Below, piece by piece: positions 40,966-49,249 of a stretch of 64,000 nt of DNA; within the stretch, counting starts at the first letter, position 1, and every line of letters starts with the position of its first letter. The notes under the pieces were generated by a model, which did no database searches, was not told where the DNA came from, and saw only the letters and a list, made by a program, of their open reading frames with translations. The DNA comes from JBGPQJ01 sp963709295. Its GTDB lineage: Bacteria > Chloroflexota > Anaerolineae > Anaerolineales > Villigracilaceae. Both the position numbers and the translations under genes were made by a program. Where the stretch lies: contig CAVPVW010000003.1 of the NCBI GenBank assembly GCA_963709295.1, forward strand, positions 744,001-808,000, read 5' to 3'.

Positions 40966-41313
40966 TTAATCGAATTTTTGCTTGAGGCGGGTCGCCTTGC
41001 CGGTCCGGTTGCGCATGAAATACAGGTTCGCACGGCGAACATGGGCATGACGTTCCACGACCACCTTATCAATGCGCGGAGAGCGAAGCAGGAAGGTGCG
41101 CTCAACGCCCACACCGTTGCTGGCTACACGACGGACAGTGAAGTCGCCTTCGTTTCCGCCTTTGCGGACACGGATGACCATGCCTTTGAATTCCTGAATG
41201 CGTTCGCGATCGCCTTCCTTAATTCGGACATGGACACTCACGGTATCGCCGGCGTTTAATTGCGGAATATTCGAGTTAACGGGAGCTTCCAAAGACTTCA
41301 TCAGATCAGCCAT
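40966..41313 (-). CDS. rplS: 50S ribosomal protein L19
   Basis: 115 residues, the family's usual size. FNAGDTVSVHVRIKEGDRERIQEFKG is split here in two parts by Ile/Asn changes but reads NAGDTVSVHVRIKEGDRERI and FKGMVIRVRKGG. VERTFLLRSPRIDKVVVERHAHVRRANLYFMRN, again in two stretches, is the strongly conserved L19 core, ending in RLKQKFD. It binds 23S rRNA at the subunit interface. Here it is monocistronic, without rpsP, rimM or trmD beside it. Confidence 0.96.
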   Translation of the reverse strand: MADLMKSLEAPVNSNIPQLNAGDTVSVHVRIKEGDRERIQEFKGMVIRVRKGGNEGDFTVRRVASNGVGVERTFLLRSPRIDKVVVERHAHVRRANLYFMRNRTGKATRLKQKFD

Positions 41314-41380
41314 TTTCGTAAATCCTTACCTTTTTACAATATCCTGCTTCACAGCAGTTTGATTTTTTATGCAACGTGCG

Positions 41381-41408
41381 ATTATATCACGAATTCAAAT
41401 TGGGGCAA
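41381..41408 (-). promoter_or_regulatory. Promoter of rplS
   Basis: On the minus strand TTGCCC (41403-41408) and TATAAT (41381-41386) lie 16 bases apart, 68 bases upstream of the rplS ATG. Confidence 0.55.
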
Positions 41409-41459
41409 GGCTGGATAAGCGGAAAATGAAATAAACTAAATCGCCATTACTTCAGCCGA

Positions 41460-42695
41460 TCACCCTTCGAATTTCTTTATCACGATCACAGCATTGTGTC
41501 CGCCAAAACCGAAGGCATTACTTACCACAGCCCGAACCTTTTTCTCCCTGGCTTGATTGGGGATGTAGTCCAGATCGCACGCAGGATCGGGAGTCTCGTA
41601 ATTGATCGTGGGAGGAAGGATTCCTTCCCTGACGGCTTGAACGCAAAGGATCGCCTCGAGTGCTCCTGTGGCACCCATCATGTGTCCCGTCATGGATTTC
41701 GTGGAGGACACCGGGATTGAATAAGCCTTCTCACCGAACGCATACTTTATGGACGTTGTCTCGGCAGCATCATTCATCACGGTGGCCGTACCGTGTGCGT
41801 TGATATAACCGACCTCATCTGCATTGACATGGGCAGTTTCCAACGCATTAATGATCGCCATACCTCCGCCTGAGCCATCTTCTCTAGGTGAGGTCACGTG
41901 GAAACCGTCGCTATTCGAAGACCAGCCAGCCAGTTCAGCCAGGATGTTGGCTCCCCGGGCTTTTGCATGGCTTTCAGTCTCCATGACCAGTAATGCCGCG
42001 CCTTCGCCCATGACCAGCCCATCCCAATTCTTATCAAATGGTTTTGGATTCGTTTTCCAGTCAGGATTTCGGGTGATGGCAGTAGCGCGGTCAAATGCGC
42101 CTATGCCTACCGGGGTGACCGTCGCTTCTGAACCGCCGGCAATGGCGACATCGATCATCCCTGAACGGAGCATCATCCAAGCCACGCCGATTCCATCCGA
42201 GCCGGAAGCGCAGGCCGATGCCACTGAAAAACTCGGACCGCGAATACCATGATCGATGCTGATGATTCCTGCTGCGCCATTCGGCATCATCATGGCTATG
42301 GAAAAGGGACTCACTTTTCGGAATCCCTGTTCCTTCAGTGTGTAGATATTATCCTGCATCGACCGAAGCCCGCCAATTGCCGACGAGACGATCACTCCAA
42401 TCCGATGCGTCGATTGTTCGGTAATCTCCAACCCTGAGGTTTCTAAAGCCTCTTTCATCGAAGCCACAGCAAGTTGCTCGAACCGGTCCCTCCGGCGGGC
42501 TTCCTTGAAATCCATATAGATATCCGGATTGAAATTCTTCACTTCGCTGGCGATTTTTACATTCCAATCGCTTGCATCAAACAAAGTGATCGGCCTAACA
42601 CCCGATACCCCGTTGACCGCATTCCCCCAGGTCTCTTTGACCGTATGCCCAAGTGGATTAATTGTCCCCAACCCCGTGATTACTACCCGGTCCAT
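41460..42695 (-). CDS. fabF: 3-oxoacyl-[acyl-carrier-protein] synthase II
   Basis: 411 residues from the ATG at 42695, chosen over a GTG 15 bases upstream because GGAGGG lies directly between the two. Condensing enzyme of fatty-acid elongation. Catalytic Cys in FSVASACASGSDGIG (about 164), His in NAHGTATVMNDAAE (about 304) and His in KSMTGHMMGATGALEA (about 341). The N-terminus RVVITGLGTINPLGHTVKET is textbook FabF. It follows thrC on the same strand without other fab genes. Confidence 0.96.
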   Translation of the reverse strand: MDRVVITGLGTINPLGHTVKETWGNAVNGVSGVRPITLFDASDWNVKIASEVKNFNPDIYMDFKEARRRDRFEQLAVASMKEALETSGLEITEQSTHRIGVIVSSAIGGLRSMQDNIYTLKEQGFRKVSPFSIAMMMPNGAAGIISIDHGIRGPSFSVASACASGSDGIGVAWMMLRSGMIDVAIAGGSEATVTPVGIGAFDRATAITRNPDWKTNPKPFDKNWDGLVMGEGAALLVMETESHAKARGANILAELAGWSSNSDGFHVTSPREDGSGGGMAIINALETAHVNADEVGYINAHGTATVMNDAAETTSIKYAFGEKAYSIPVSSTKSMTGHMMGATGALEAILCVQAVREGILPPTINYETPDPACDLDYIPNQAREKKVRAVVSNAFGFGGHNAVIVIKKFEG

Positions 42696-42724
42696 AGCGC
42701 CCTCCGCCACATCAAAATTCGATA

Positions 42725-43825
42725 CTATATTAAAGACTTAAATCCTGCCCCAGTCAATAAGACTACAATTGGATCGGGTAAATCATTCATTACTTGCTCG
42801 AGAGCATTCCAAACCAAGGCAGAGGTCGGTTCAACAGAAAAACCGCGCCGGGCAAGTTCATCACGCCCTCTCAGGATGTGCTCTTCATCCACCGCGACAA
42901 ACGACCCTTGAGTGGATTTAACGATCCTTAGAAGTGCATCACCTCGAACGGGATTCCGCACCTTGACACCCTCAGCCAAAGTCTGCCCCTCTGTGACGAA
43001 TCCCATCCCTGCCATGCCAACCGTGGACATGACCCACATCGGCGAACACGCTCGAGCCTGGACCCCGATCATTTTTGGCATCTGGACGAATTGGCCAGAC
43101 TGACGGATCGCATCAAACCCGCGCGCCAACCCGATTAAAAGACCTCCCTGCCCGCATGGCGTGATCACCGCGGAAGGCATATTTCCCATTTGCTCATAAA
43201 TCTCGTAGGCTGCTGTTGCATAGCCAGGGAGATTAAATGGCAAATAGGCATGGCTTGCGTAGACCATGCCTTTTTCAGTTTCTTTCAGTACCGCTGTAGT
43301 GACATCGCTGCGAGAACCTGGAATTGGCACAATTTCAGCACCGTACAATTCGATTTGATCCCGTTTTGGCCCCGAAGACGAGGCAGGGACGAATATCCGG
43401 GCTCGGATTCCAGCCTTAGGCGCATAACCCGCTAGCGAAGCGCCGGCATTTCCTGAGGAATCCTCCACAACCTCCCGCACTCCGCGTGATTTTAAAAATC
43501 CAGAAATCACAGATGTTCCGCGGTCTTTGAAGGAACCCGTCGGGTTTTCATATTCGCATTTGAAAGCCACCCGCCTGCCAAGCACATCTGCCCACTTCAG
43601 AGGTGTATTCCCTTCGCCAAGGGATACTGCCTCAGCACCATCCGGCAGCCCAAAGGTATGTCGATACCTCCATATCCCCGGTTGCGACTTGTCAATTCTT
43701 GTTGGATCGTAGGCAAGCGGTTCAGGAATATCGAAAATCCCACCGCACGCAGTGCATTTATACGGCGTCCCATCCAGGGGATAAACTCGCCCGCAGTTTG
43801 TGCATGCGATCGTTACCAATTTCAT
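42725..43825 (-). CDS. thrC: Threonine synthase
   Basis: 366 residues. PLP enzyme turning O-phosphohomoserine into threonine. An N-terminal zinc ribbon (CTNC at 8-11 and CTAC at 24-27) leads the protein, as in archaeal and many bacterial ThrC enzymes. The PLP lysine is in NPTGSFKDRGTSV, EDSSGNAGASLAGY contacts phosphate, and PCGQGGLLIGLARG is the glycine loop. Threonine deaminases lack the zinc ribbon, which argues for ThrC. The gene begins nine bases after moaE and leads into fabF. Confidence 0.9.
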   Translation of the reverse strand: MKLVTIACTNCGRVYPLDGTPYKCTACGGIFDIPEPLAYDPTRIDKSQPGIWRYRHTFGLPDGAEAVSLGEGNTPLKWADVLGRRVAFKCEYENPTGSFKDRGTSVISGFLKSRGVREVVEDSSGNAGASLAGYAPKAGIRARIFVPASSSGPKRDQIELYGAEIVPIPGSRSDVTTAVLKETEKGMVYASHAYLPFNLPGYATAAYEIYEQMGNMPSAVITPCGQGGLLIGLARGFDAIRQSGQFVQMPKMIGVQARACSPMWVMSTVGMAGMGFVTEGQTLAEGVKVRNPVRGDALLRIVKSTQGSFVAVDEEHILRGRDELARRGFSVEPTSALVWNALEQVMNDLPDPIVVLLTGAGFKSLI

Positions 43826-43834
43826 CCGAATATG

Positions 43835-44299
43835 TCACTCACCCGGTTTGGGGACATAATCCCCCTCGACCCAGGATTCTCCAGTAGGGCTGACTTCCTT
43901 CTTCCAGATTGGAACGATCTCCTTCAAGCGGTCGATTCCATATCGCGCGGCATCAAAAACACCCGTATCGCGGTGAGGAGCTGTACAGGCGATCAACACG
44001 GTCGGTGTACGAGGATAAAGACGGCCGACCCGTTGAATAATGGCAATCCCCTCGACAGTCGGCCAGCGGCTGCGGATTTCCTCCGCAACCTGATTCATCT
44101 TCGCCTCGGCCATGGGTTTATAGGATTCATATTCCAGGTAAACCGTTTCGTGCGGGTTATCACGCGAGGTGACTCCGCGCACCATACCGGTGAATATCGC
44201 CGCAGCGCCTGTCGAATCCAGCGTCACCTGGGCGATTAAATCGTTGAGATCGATTTCATCTTCTGTTATTGCGATCACGGTGGGGAAGGATGTCGCCAT
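43835..44299 (-). CDS. moaE: Molybdopterin synthase catalytic subunit
   Basis: 154 residues. Large subunit that inserts two sulfurs into precursor Z using MoaD thiocarboxylate. GAAAIFTGMVRGVTSRDN, YLEYESYKPMAEAKMNQVAEEI, RVGRLYPRTPTVLIACTAPHR and PIWKKEVSPTGESWVEGDY (split where needed) are the standard MoaE blocks, including the Lys-Lys that binds the pterin. Three bases separate it from moaD. Confidence 0.95.
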   Translation of the reverse strand: MATSFPTVIAITEDEIDLNDLIAQVTLDSTGAAAIFTGMVRGVTSRDNPHETVYLEYESYKPMAEAKMNQVAEEIRSRWPTVEGIAIIQRVGRLYPRTPTVLIACTAPHRDTGVFDAARYGIDRLKEIVPIWKKEVSPTGESWVEGDYVPKPGE

Positions 44300-44302
44300 C
44301 GT

Positions 44303-44545
44303 TTACCCACCTGAAACCGGCGGGAAAAACGCCACTTCGGCATCCGCAGGGATTTCGCTTTCGTCTGCACGGTAGGAATGGTTAACGGAAGCCAAACAAT
44401 GACCAAGCATCCCACCCAATCCCGGGTATTTCCCCGCAACCATGCTTTTCAATTGGGCGATGGTTGTCCCGGCAGGGAGGTCGAATTCTGTTTGGCGCGT
44501 ACCCGCCTTTTCCTTAAGCGTCGCAAAAAAAAGAACCTTTACCAT
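44303..44545 (-). CDS. moaD: Molybdopterin synthase sulfur carrier subunit
   Basis: 80 residues, beta-grasp fold. MVKVLFFATLKEKAGT, FDLPAGTTIAQLKSMV and EVAFFPPVSGG are the classical MoaD segments, and the C-terminal Gly-Gly is thiocarboxylated by a MoeB/MoeZ enzyme (one is encoded at 17095-18270). Lies between moaC and moaE. Confidence 0.94.
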   Translation of the reverse strand: MVKVLFFATLKEKAGTRQTEFDLPAGTTIAQLKSMVAGKYPGLGGMLGHCLASVNHSYRADESEIPADAEVAFFPPVSGG

Positions 44546-44570
44546 TAATTCACCTTGTTAAAAATCCGGA

Positions 44571-45053
44571 TTATTCATTAACGATATCGCCTGACCGGCC
44601 GCCGTGTTTTTCAACCAGCCGGATGTTCTGAATGCGCATGGTCTTTTCCGCTGCCTTGGCCATATCGTAAATCGTCAAGGCTGCCAAAGAGACCGCGGTC
44701 AACGCCTCCATCTCGACACCGGTTTTCCCGGTTGTTTTGACCGTGGCCGTGATCCTCACACCAGGCAGAGCATCGTCCGGGATACACTCCACGTCGACTT
44801 TGGAGAGCTGCAGCGGATGACACAACGGGATCAAATCGGATGTGCGTTTGGCAGCCATAATTCCCGCCACCTGGGCAAGAGTTAAGACATCGCCCTTTTT
44901 TATTTCGCCAGCCTGGATCAGGTCCAATGTCGATTTCTGCATGACAATCTCACCTTTGGCGATGGCGATGCGCTGAGTCTCAGATTTCGCGCTGACGTCC
45001 ACCATCCGCGCACGACCTAACTCGTCCACGTGGCTTAGCTTGGGTTTTGGCAT
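44571..45053 (-). CDS. moaC: Cyclic pyranopterin monophosphate synthase
   Basis: 160 residues. Second step of molybdenum/tungsten cofactor synthesis. LSHVDELGRARMVDVSAK at the start, LIPLCHPLQLSKVDV with conserved Cys-His, GKTGVEMEALTAVSLAALTIYDMAKA with the conserved Glu-Met-Glu-Ala, and KHGGRSGD at the end match MoaC throughout. moaA is not in this window. First gene of the minus-strand moaC-moaD-moaE-thrC-fabF run and divergent from scpA. Confidence 0.95.
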   Translation of the reverse strand: MPKPKLSHVDELGRARMVDVSAKSETQRIAIAKGEIVMQKSTLDLIQAGEIKKGDVLTLAQVAGIMAAKRTSDLIPLCHPLQLSKVDVECIPDDALPGVRITATVKTTGKTGVEMEALTAVSLAALTIYDMAKAAEKTMRIQNIRLVEKHGGRSGDIVNE

Positions 45054-45087
45054 GGGGGAATTATACCGTCATCCCCAGCAGGGATGT

Positions 45088-45093
45088 TATAAT
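45088..45093 (+). promoter_or_regulatory. Probable -10 box for scpA; transcript may be leaderless
   Basis: A consensus TATAAT ends only nine bases before the chosen scpA ATG at 45103, so transcription would start at or right next to the start codon. No Shine-Dalgarno sequence lies in between. Confidence 0.45.
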
Positions 45094-45102
45094 GCCGTCG
45101 CA

Positions 45103-45876
45103 ATGGACACCAACCTCACCAGCCGGCAGATATCCGGTTATACCGTGCAGATCCCTCTCTACGAGGGACCCCTGGATCTTCTGCTTCAGCTTATCGAGCA
45201 TTCTGAGCTGGACATCACCTCGGTCTCCCTTGCCCAGGTCACCGATCAATACTTGATGCATATCCGCTCGATGGCGGTTCCGCCCGATGAGATTTCGGCA
45301 TTCCTGGTCGTGGCCGCCAAATTGTTATTGATCAAATCCGAGGCGCTGCTGCCGAGACCGCCCACCCGTGAGCCTGGTGAGGAAGACCCCGGCGAATCGC
45401 TGGCCAGGCAGCTGCTGATCTACAAGCGATTCAAGGAAATGGCTTTGTGGATTGAAAAGCGGCAGAAGAACAATCTACGCACTTTTCTACGGGTTGCCCC
45501 TCCCCCCAAGGTGGAAGCGAAACTCGATTTGAGTAACATCACACTCGAGGATTTATTGAAAGCAGCCGAGTCGGCTTTTGCCCAGGAGCAGGATAAACAA
45601 TCTCTCGGTACGGTCATTACTGCGCCAAAGATCACGATTCGCGAAAAGATAGCCTTGATCGCCGAGAAACTTGGGGTGACCCCACATGCAAAATTCGTGG
45701 ATCTCATTGGGCAGAAGCCCACCCGACTGGAGGTCGTGGTCACCTTCCTCGCCCTGCTGGAACTTGTGAAACGATACCGCGTCGCTGCCAGACAGGAGGC
45801 ATTATTCGGCGAAATCGAAATTGACCGTGCCGATGAATGGGACCAGAACGAGGAACTTGAGCTGGAATTTGAATAA
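45103..45876 (+). CDS. scpA: Segregation and condensation protein A
   Basis: 257 residues from the ATG at 45103; the frame is open further upstream (to 45040) but would overlap moaC and the -10 box. The N-terminal kleisin segment VQIPLYEGPLDLLLQLIEHSELDI is the ScpA signature that binds the SMC neck, followed by VSLAQVTDQYLMHI and FLVVAAKLLLIKSEALLP. The C-terminal winged helix (VVTFLALLELVKRYRVAARQ) binds the SMC cap. Chromosome condensation with SMC and ScpB, which are not in the window. Confidence 0.93.
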   Translation: MDTNLTSRQISGYTVQIPLYEGPLDLLLQLIEHSELDITSVSLAQVTDQYLMHIRSMAVPPDEISAFLVVAAKLLLIKSEALLPRPPTREPGEEDPGESLARQLLIYKRFKEMALWIEKRQKNNLRTFLRVAPPPKVEAKLDLSNITLEDLLKAAESAFAQEQDKQSLGTVITAPKITIREKIALIAEKLGVTPHAKFVDLIGQKPTRLEVVVTFLALLELVKRYRVAARQEALFGEIEIDRADEWDQNEELELEFE

Positions 45877-45883
45877 GGATCGG

Positions 45884-45912
45884 AGCGGTTGAAAATCAAC
45901 CGCTTTTTTTTT
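45884..45912 (+). terminator. Terminator after scpA
   Basis: AGCGGTTG and CAACCGCT (45884-45891 and 45897-45904) close a five-base loop, followed by eight or nine T residues. The last codons of the convergent VanZ gene fall inside it. Confidence 0.9.
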
Positions 45913-46273
45913 GCCTGGTCCGCCAATAAGCTGCAATCCAAAGCGCCAGGGCGGCCGCAATTGAGTCGATGGCAACATCCACCCACCAGGCATTCCTGCC
46001 GGGAACAAAGGACTGATGGAATTCATCCAGGATGGCATAGGTGAAGGATAACAACCAGGCCTGCCATAACCGCTCCCGCCTCCACCCAAATCCATGCCAA
46101 AAAGCCAACGCTAGCAGACTGTAAACAACAATGTGCCCACTTTTTTTCACGACCACATCAGCCCATGAAAAATTGGGCATTTCTGTTGATGGGATCGACG
46201 AAAAAGCGAAAATCGCCGCCATCATTATCAGGGCAAATCCCCATCGCCTGAGAATAATTCCCATTCGTGTCAT
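45896..46273 (-). CDS. VanZ-family membrane protein
   Basis: 125 residues from the ATG at 46273 (MTRMGIILRRW); a longer reading from 46303 would cover a TATACT that looks like the gene's own -10. Four transmembrane helices with the VanZ fingerprint: FAFSSIPSTEMPNF early, KKSGHIVVYSLLALAF with the conserved His, and DEFHQSFVPGRNAWWVDVAIDS. VanZ-like proteins are linked to teicoplanin resistance or cell-envelope phosphate chemistry; the exact role is unclear. Confidence 0.85.
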   Translation of the reverse strand: MTRMGIILRRWGFALIMMAAIFAFSSIPSTEMPNFSWADVVVKKSGHIVVYSLLALAFWHGFGWRRERLWQAWLLSFTYAILDEFHQSFVPGRNAWWVDVAIDSIAAALALWIAAYWRTRQKKSG

Positions 46274-46373
46274 TGAATGGGAGTATAACAAATACCACCC
46301 CATGTATGGTAATTTTGTAGCTAGGATGTATACTTAGCATTATGCTAGAATAAGTCATTGAAATGGAGGCAGA

Positions 46374-47504
46374 ATGAAACCACGCCATATGCTGTTCATC
46401 TTTCTGGCCATCCTGAGCGGACTGCTCATCGGTGGCTGCTCGATTCTTTCGCCAGCGGCGACGCCCACCCCGCTGCCTACCCTGGTACTGGCAACTCCCA
46501 CCCTGTTGGTTATCCCTACGGCCACGCTGCCGCCCACGGCGACACCAATTCCTGTGACGCCCACCCCGAGCCCGACAACTCCACCCCCCACACTGGCGCC
46601 TGTCCGGTTCAACTTTGCCCCGAACTATACAGCCGGCTCGGTTACGGGAACAATTCTCCCGGGGCAGACCCAGGATATCCTCTTCGGTGCAGGATCCGGT
46701 CAACTCACATTTGTCACGGCCGATTCTGCCTCTAAAACCGTCATGTTCAGCCTTTCTGGAGCAAATGGACAAGTACTTGTCTCACCCGACCAGAAGGTCG
46801 CCAGCTGGAAAGGATACCTTCCCGCCACGCAGGACTACATCGTTAGATTAGTGGGCGGTGCGACCGCTGAAAATTTCCAGGTCACATTCGTGATCCCTGC
46901 ACGAATATCGTTTGCCAAGGGAGCAACTTCCGGCGGTGTATATACCACGCTGGCACCTTATCAGGTCCAGAGTTATGTGGTCAATTCCGGCGGCGGGGTT
47001 CCCATGCTGGTGAATACCGACAATTACAATACCACCATCACCATATTCGGTGCCAGCGATGGAACTGTCCTCGTATCGAATTGGTCGGCCACGAAAGGTC
47101 TACCTGGCTGGCAGGGGATGCTGCCCTCATCGCAGGATTACGTGATTCAAGCCATAGCGCCTGGTTCGGCTCAAACCATCGAATTAATCGTCTCCATCCC
47201 GGCAAGAATCAGTTTTGCAACCGGAGCTACTTCCGCCTCGAGATCCGGGTCAACGGTGAAAGGCAACGTGGTGCAATACGTTGCATGGGGAGCGGCCGGC
47301 CAAACCATGGATTTGAAAGTCACGGGGGATGGTCCCGTTTGTTTACTGGTTTATGGTTTCCAACTGGGGCAATGGATGTTATACCGAAATCAATTTGAAA
47401 GTGAATTCACCACAACCCTGCCCGCGTCGCAAGATTACATCATCGGCGTGGTCCCATACGAAGGCACAGTGGTGAATTACACCTTGAATGTAGCCATCCA
47501 CTAA
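46374..47504 (+). CDS. Lipoprotein with three tandem beta-sandwich repeats
   Basis: 376 residues. Signal peptide with lipobox (LLIGGCSIL, Cys about 22), then about 60 residues of Thr/Pro-rich linker typical of Anaerolineae surface lipoproteins. Three repeats of about 105-120 residues follow, each starting with an arginine-phenylalanine strand (VRFNFAPNYTAGS, ARISFAKGATSGG, ARISFATGATSAS) and ending with LPATQDYIVRL, LPSSQDYVIQA or LPASQDYIIGV. The pattern resembles bacterial pre-peptidase C-terminal domains, which fold as jelly rolls and bind surfaces or polymers. No catalytic site is seen. Ribosome site GGAGG precedes the ATG. Confidence 0.8.
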   Translation: MKPRHMLFIFLAILSGLLIGGCSILSPAATPTPLPTLVLATPTLLVIPTATLPPTATPIPVTPTPSPTTPPPTLAPVRFNFAPNYTAGSVTGTILPGQTQDILFGAGSGQLTFVTADSASKTVMFSLSGANGQVLVSPDQKVASWKGYLPATQDYIVRLVGGATAENFQVTFVIPARISFAKGATSGGVYTTLAPYQVQSYVVNSGGGVPMLVNTDNYNTTITIFGASDGTVLVSNWSATKGLPGWQGMLPSSQDYVIQAIAPGSAQTIELIVSIPARISFATGATSASRSGSTVKGNVVQYVAWGAAGQTMDLKVTGDGPVCLLVYGFQLGQWMLYRNQFESEFTTTLPASQDYIIGVVPYEGTVVNYTLNVAIH

Positions 47505-47510
47505 TTTCCA

Positions 47511-47543
47511 AGCCCCCGAAGAATACTTCGGGGGCTTTTTTTT
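47511..47543 (+). terminator. Terminator after the repeat lipoprotein
   Basis: AGCCCCCGAAG and CTTCGGGGGCT form an 11-pair stem with a four-base loop, followed by eight T residues. Confidence 0.93.
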
Positions 47544-47619
47544 CTGGACAATCGGGAAGTGTGTCAGCTTTCAAGCTGCAAATTCCATGTTACACTTGCT
47601 GCCGAATAGGAGAAAACTC

Positions 47620-47973
47620 ATGAGCGAACCTGAAGTTAAAACCACAACCGAAGAAGAATTTGACAACGACCCGATCTATTACAAACCAAGCTGGCTCAGT
47701 CTGATTGCATCCATCGCCTCATGGTCCTCATGGATTGTGTTTGCAGTCTATATCGTTAATACGATCGTTCAAGGTGTATGGATCCAGTCCCAGATCAGCG
47801 GTCAGGGGTTGGTGCTTTCCGAAATGCTGAGCGATCCAAATTTCCTTTCCTACATATTCACGAACCTGCTGCTCCCGTTTTTCACCGGCATTGTCTACTT
47901 CCTTGTGCTGCAAGGTGTGTCCATCGGGCTGAACGTTGTGCTCGAAATGGACTTCAATATGCGTGAAAAATGA
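47620..47973 (+). CDS. Small membrane protein of unknown function
   Basis: 117 residues from the ATG at 47620, chosen because AGGAGA stands eight bases before it; an ATG at 47587 lacks such a site. After an acidic N-terminus (EVKTTTEEEFDNDP) come two transmembrane regions (LIASIASWSSWIVFAVYIV and FTNLLLPFFTGIVYFLVLQG) joined by a loop of about 40 residues. No family recognised. It is a single gene between the lipoprotein terminator and a convergent operon. Confidence 0.65.
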   Translation: MSEPEVKTTTEEEFDNDPIYYKPSWLSLIASIASWSSWIVFAVYIVNTIVQGVWIQSQISGQGLVLSEMLSDPNFLSYIFTNLLLPFFTGIVYFLVLQGVSIGLNVVLEMDFNMREK

Positions 47974-48017
47974 TGTGACCTTGAGGCACCTTTAAACACG
48001 AATTTCATTGTCCTTTT

Positions 48018-48048
48018 ATCGCTCCCAGAAATGCATCGCGGGAGCGAT
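48018..48048. repeat. Hairpin in the 3' intergenic region
   Basis: ATCGCTCCC (48018-48026) and GGGAGCGAT (48040-48048) are complementary over nine pairs. No clear T-run follows on either strand, so it is at best a weak bidirectional terminator between two convergent genes (47973 and 48161). The rest of this gap shows nothing more. Confidence 0.5.
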
Positions 48049-48160
48049 ATTATTTGGAAACTGCGTGATGAACTGCTGAAGCGCGCCTGAGTTTCCGGGG
48101 TGTTTTCCATCCGGATCTCATCAGCTTTAATCATCATTGCACCCTGGAAGAGACGAAGTG

Positions 48161-49240
48161 TTATTTTTCTTTGTTATTGCTCGGTGGCTGGGCTGGTTTT
48201 AGTTTTTTGAATTCTTTTTCGATCTGGTCATTGGTCAGCATCGAATAATCTTCACGACTAAAAGTTATCATATTGCCGGCTAGTTCATAAAATGCAAATC
48301 CGCTCGTCCAGGGAGTGTGGCGATAAGTACCCTGGCGTTTGCGTTCAAAAGCATAGATTTTCCCCGGCGTATACAATAAGTTGAACGAGGTGATATTTTG
48401 TTTGTAAATTTGTTCCATCCATTGCCAGGCAGCTTCCCGCTGCTCGAAAACCCGACACTCAAGCGGATACTCTCTCGCGCCACCATTATGTTTCCAAACG
48501 GGACTCGCAACTGGCATCCCGCGCGGTTGAATGAAGCTTTGAAAATGCAAATGATTAACCGAGGCAAATGTGCCAAGTGAGTTATAGCCCATCCCAAACC
48601 CTGGCAAATCCTTGGCCAGGGTTTGCGTCACCTCCCAAGCCCAGGTATGATACTCACGGGTCAGGTATTGTTTCAGCATCTTCTCTGGTTCTGGCAGCAT
48701 CAAAGCGTGCAGGCGGGCAAACGGGTACTTGTTATAGAGTAATGAAACCGGTTTCTCCAGCAGCAAACCAGACCAGAAACTCTCGCGCTTACAGAGAGCC
48801 GCATCATAATGGAAAGCATTTTCACTAAAAGGAACATCTATAGAGGCTACTGCCCGCGCTGCGGTTCTTTGCGGACGAAATGAGCGGATGTGATTGAATT
48901 GGAGTGTCCATTCATCAAGCTGTTTGAATTCCGCAACCTTGAGTTGCTCCAAACCAACCAGGGCAATTTTTAGAAAAACCAGCAGATCCTCGGCATTCTT
49001 CTCGCTGAGAATATGCCCTTCCGCAAAGAGGCGAAAATACTTCTCTCGGATGCCGAGAAAGGCCTTCCGTAAGTCATTATTCAAATCTGCCAGAATCTCG
49101 GGATCAAAATAGGCATTGGCGCAGACCAGGATGAAGGCGCTCAGCCCAAAATCAGCGGCACTGCCTCGTTCACGCAGGAGTAGGGTCAGCTTACGACGAT
49201 AAGCATCCAGAAAGGCTTGTTCCGATTCAAAAAAAGCCAT
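48161..49240 (-). CDS. HIT-superfamily nucleotide-sugar phosphorylase/transferase, VTC2/GDPGP1-like
   Basis: 359 residues. The catalytic part reads GYNSLGTFASVNHLHFQSF (about residues 213-231) with the histidine triad HxHxQ, and the neighbouring FARLHALMLPE and SFNLLYTPGKIYAFERK. This exact combination (GxNSLGxxAxxNHLHFQ then FN-L-x-G-x-x-x-F-x-R) is what plant GDP-L-galactose phosphorylase (VTC2) and animal GDPGP1 share, and differs from GalT, which has HPHGQ. The N-terminal about 150 residues are helical and unassigned. It would cleave a GDP- or NDP-hexose with phosphate. Last of four genes with a GME-like epimerase at the head, which fits a GDP-sugar substrate; the precise sugar is inferred. 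Confidence 0.7.
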   Translation of the reverse strand: MAFFESEQAFLDAYRRKLTLLLRERGSAADFGLSAFILVCANAYFDPEILADLNNDLRKAFLGIREKYFRLFAEGHILSEKNAEDLLVFLKIALVGLEQLKVAEFKQLDEWTLQFNHIRSFRPQRTAARAVASIDVPFSENAFHYDAALCKRESFWSGLLLEKPVSLLYNKYPFARLHALMLPEPEKMLKQYLTREYHTWAWEVTQTLAKDLPGFGMGYNSLGTFASVNHLHFQSFIQPRGMPVASPVWKHNGGAREYPLECRVFEQREAAWQWMEQIYKQNITSFNLLYTPGKIYAFERKRQGTYRHTPWTSGFAFYELAGNMITFSREDYSMLTNDQIEKEFKKLKPAQPPSNNKEK

Positions 49241-49249
49241 TTTCTCTCC

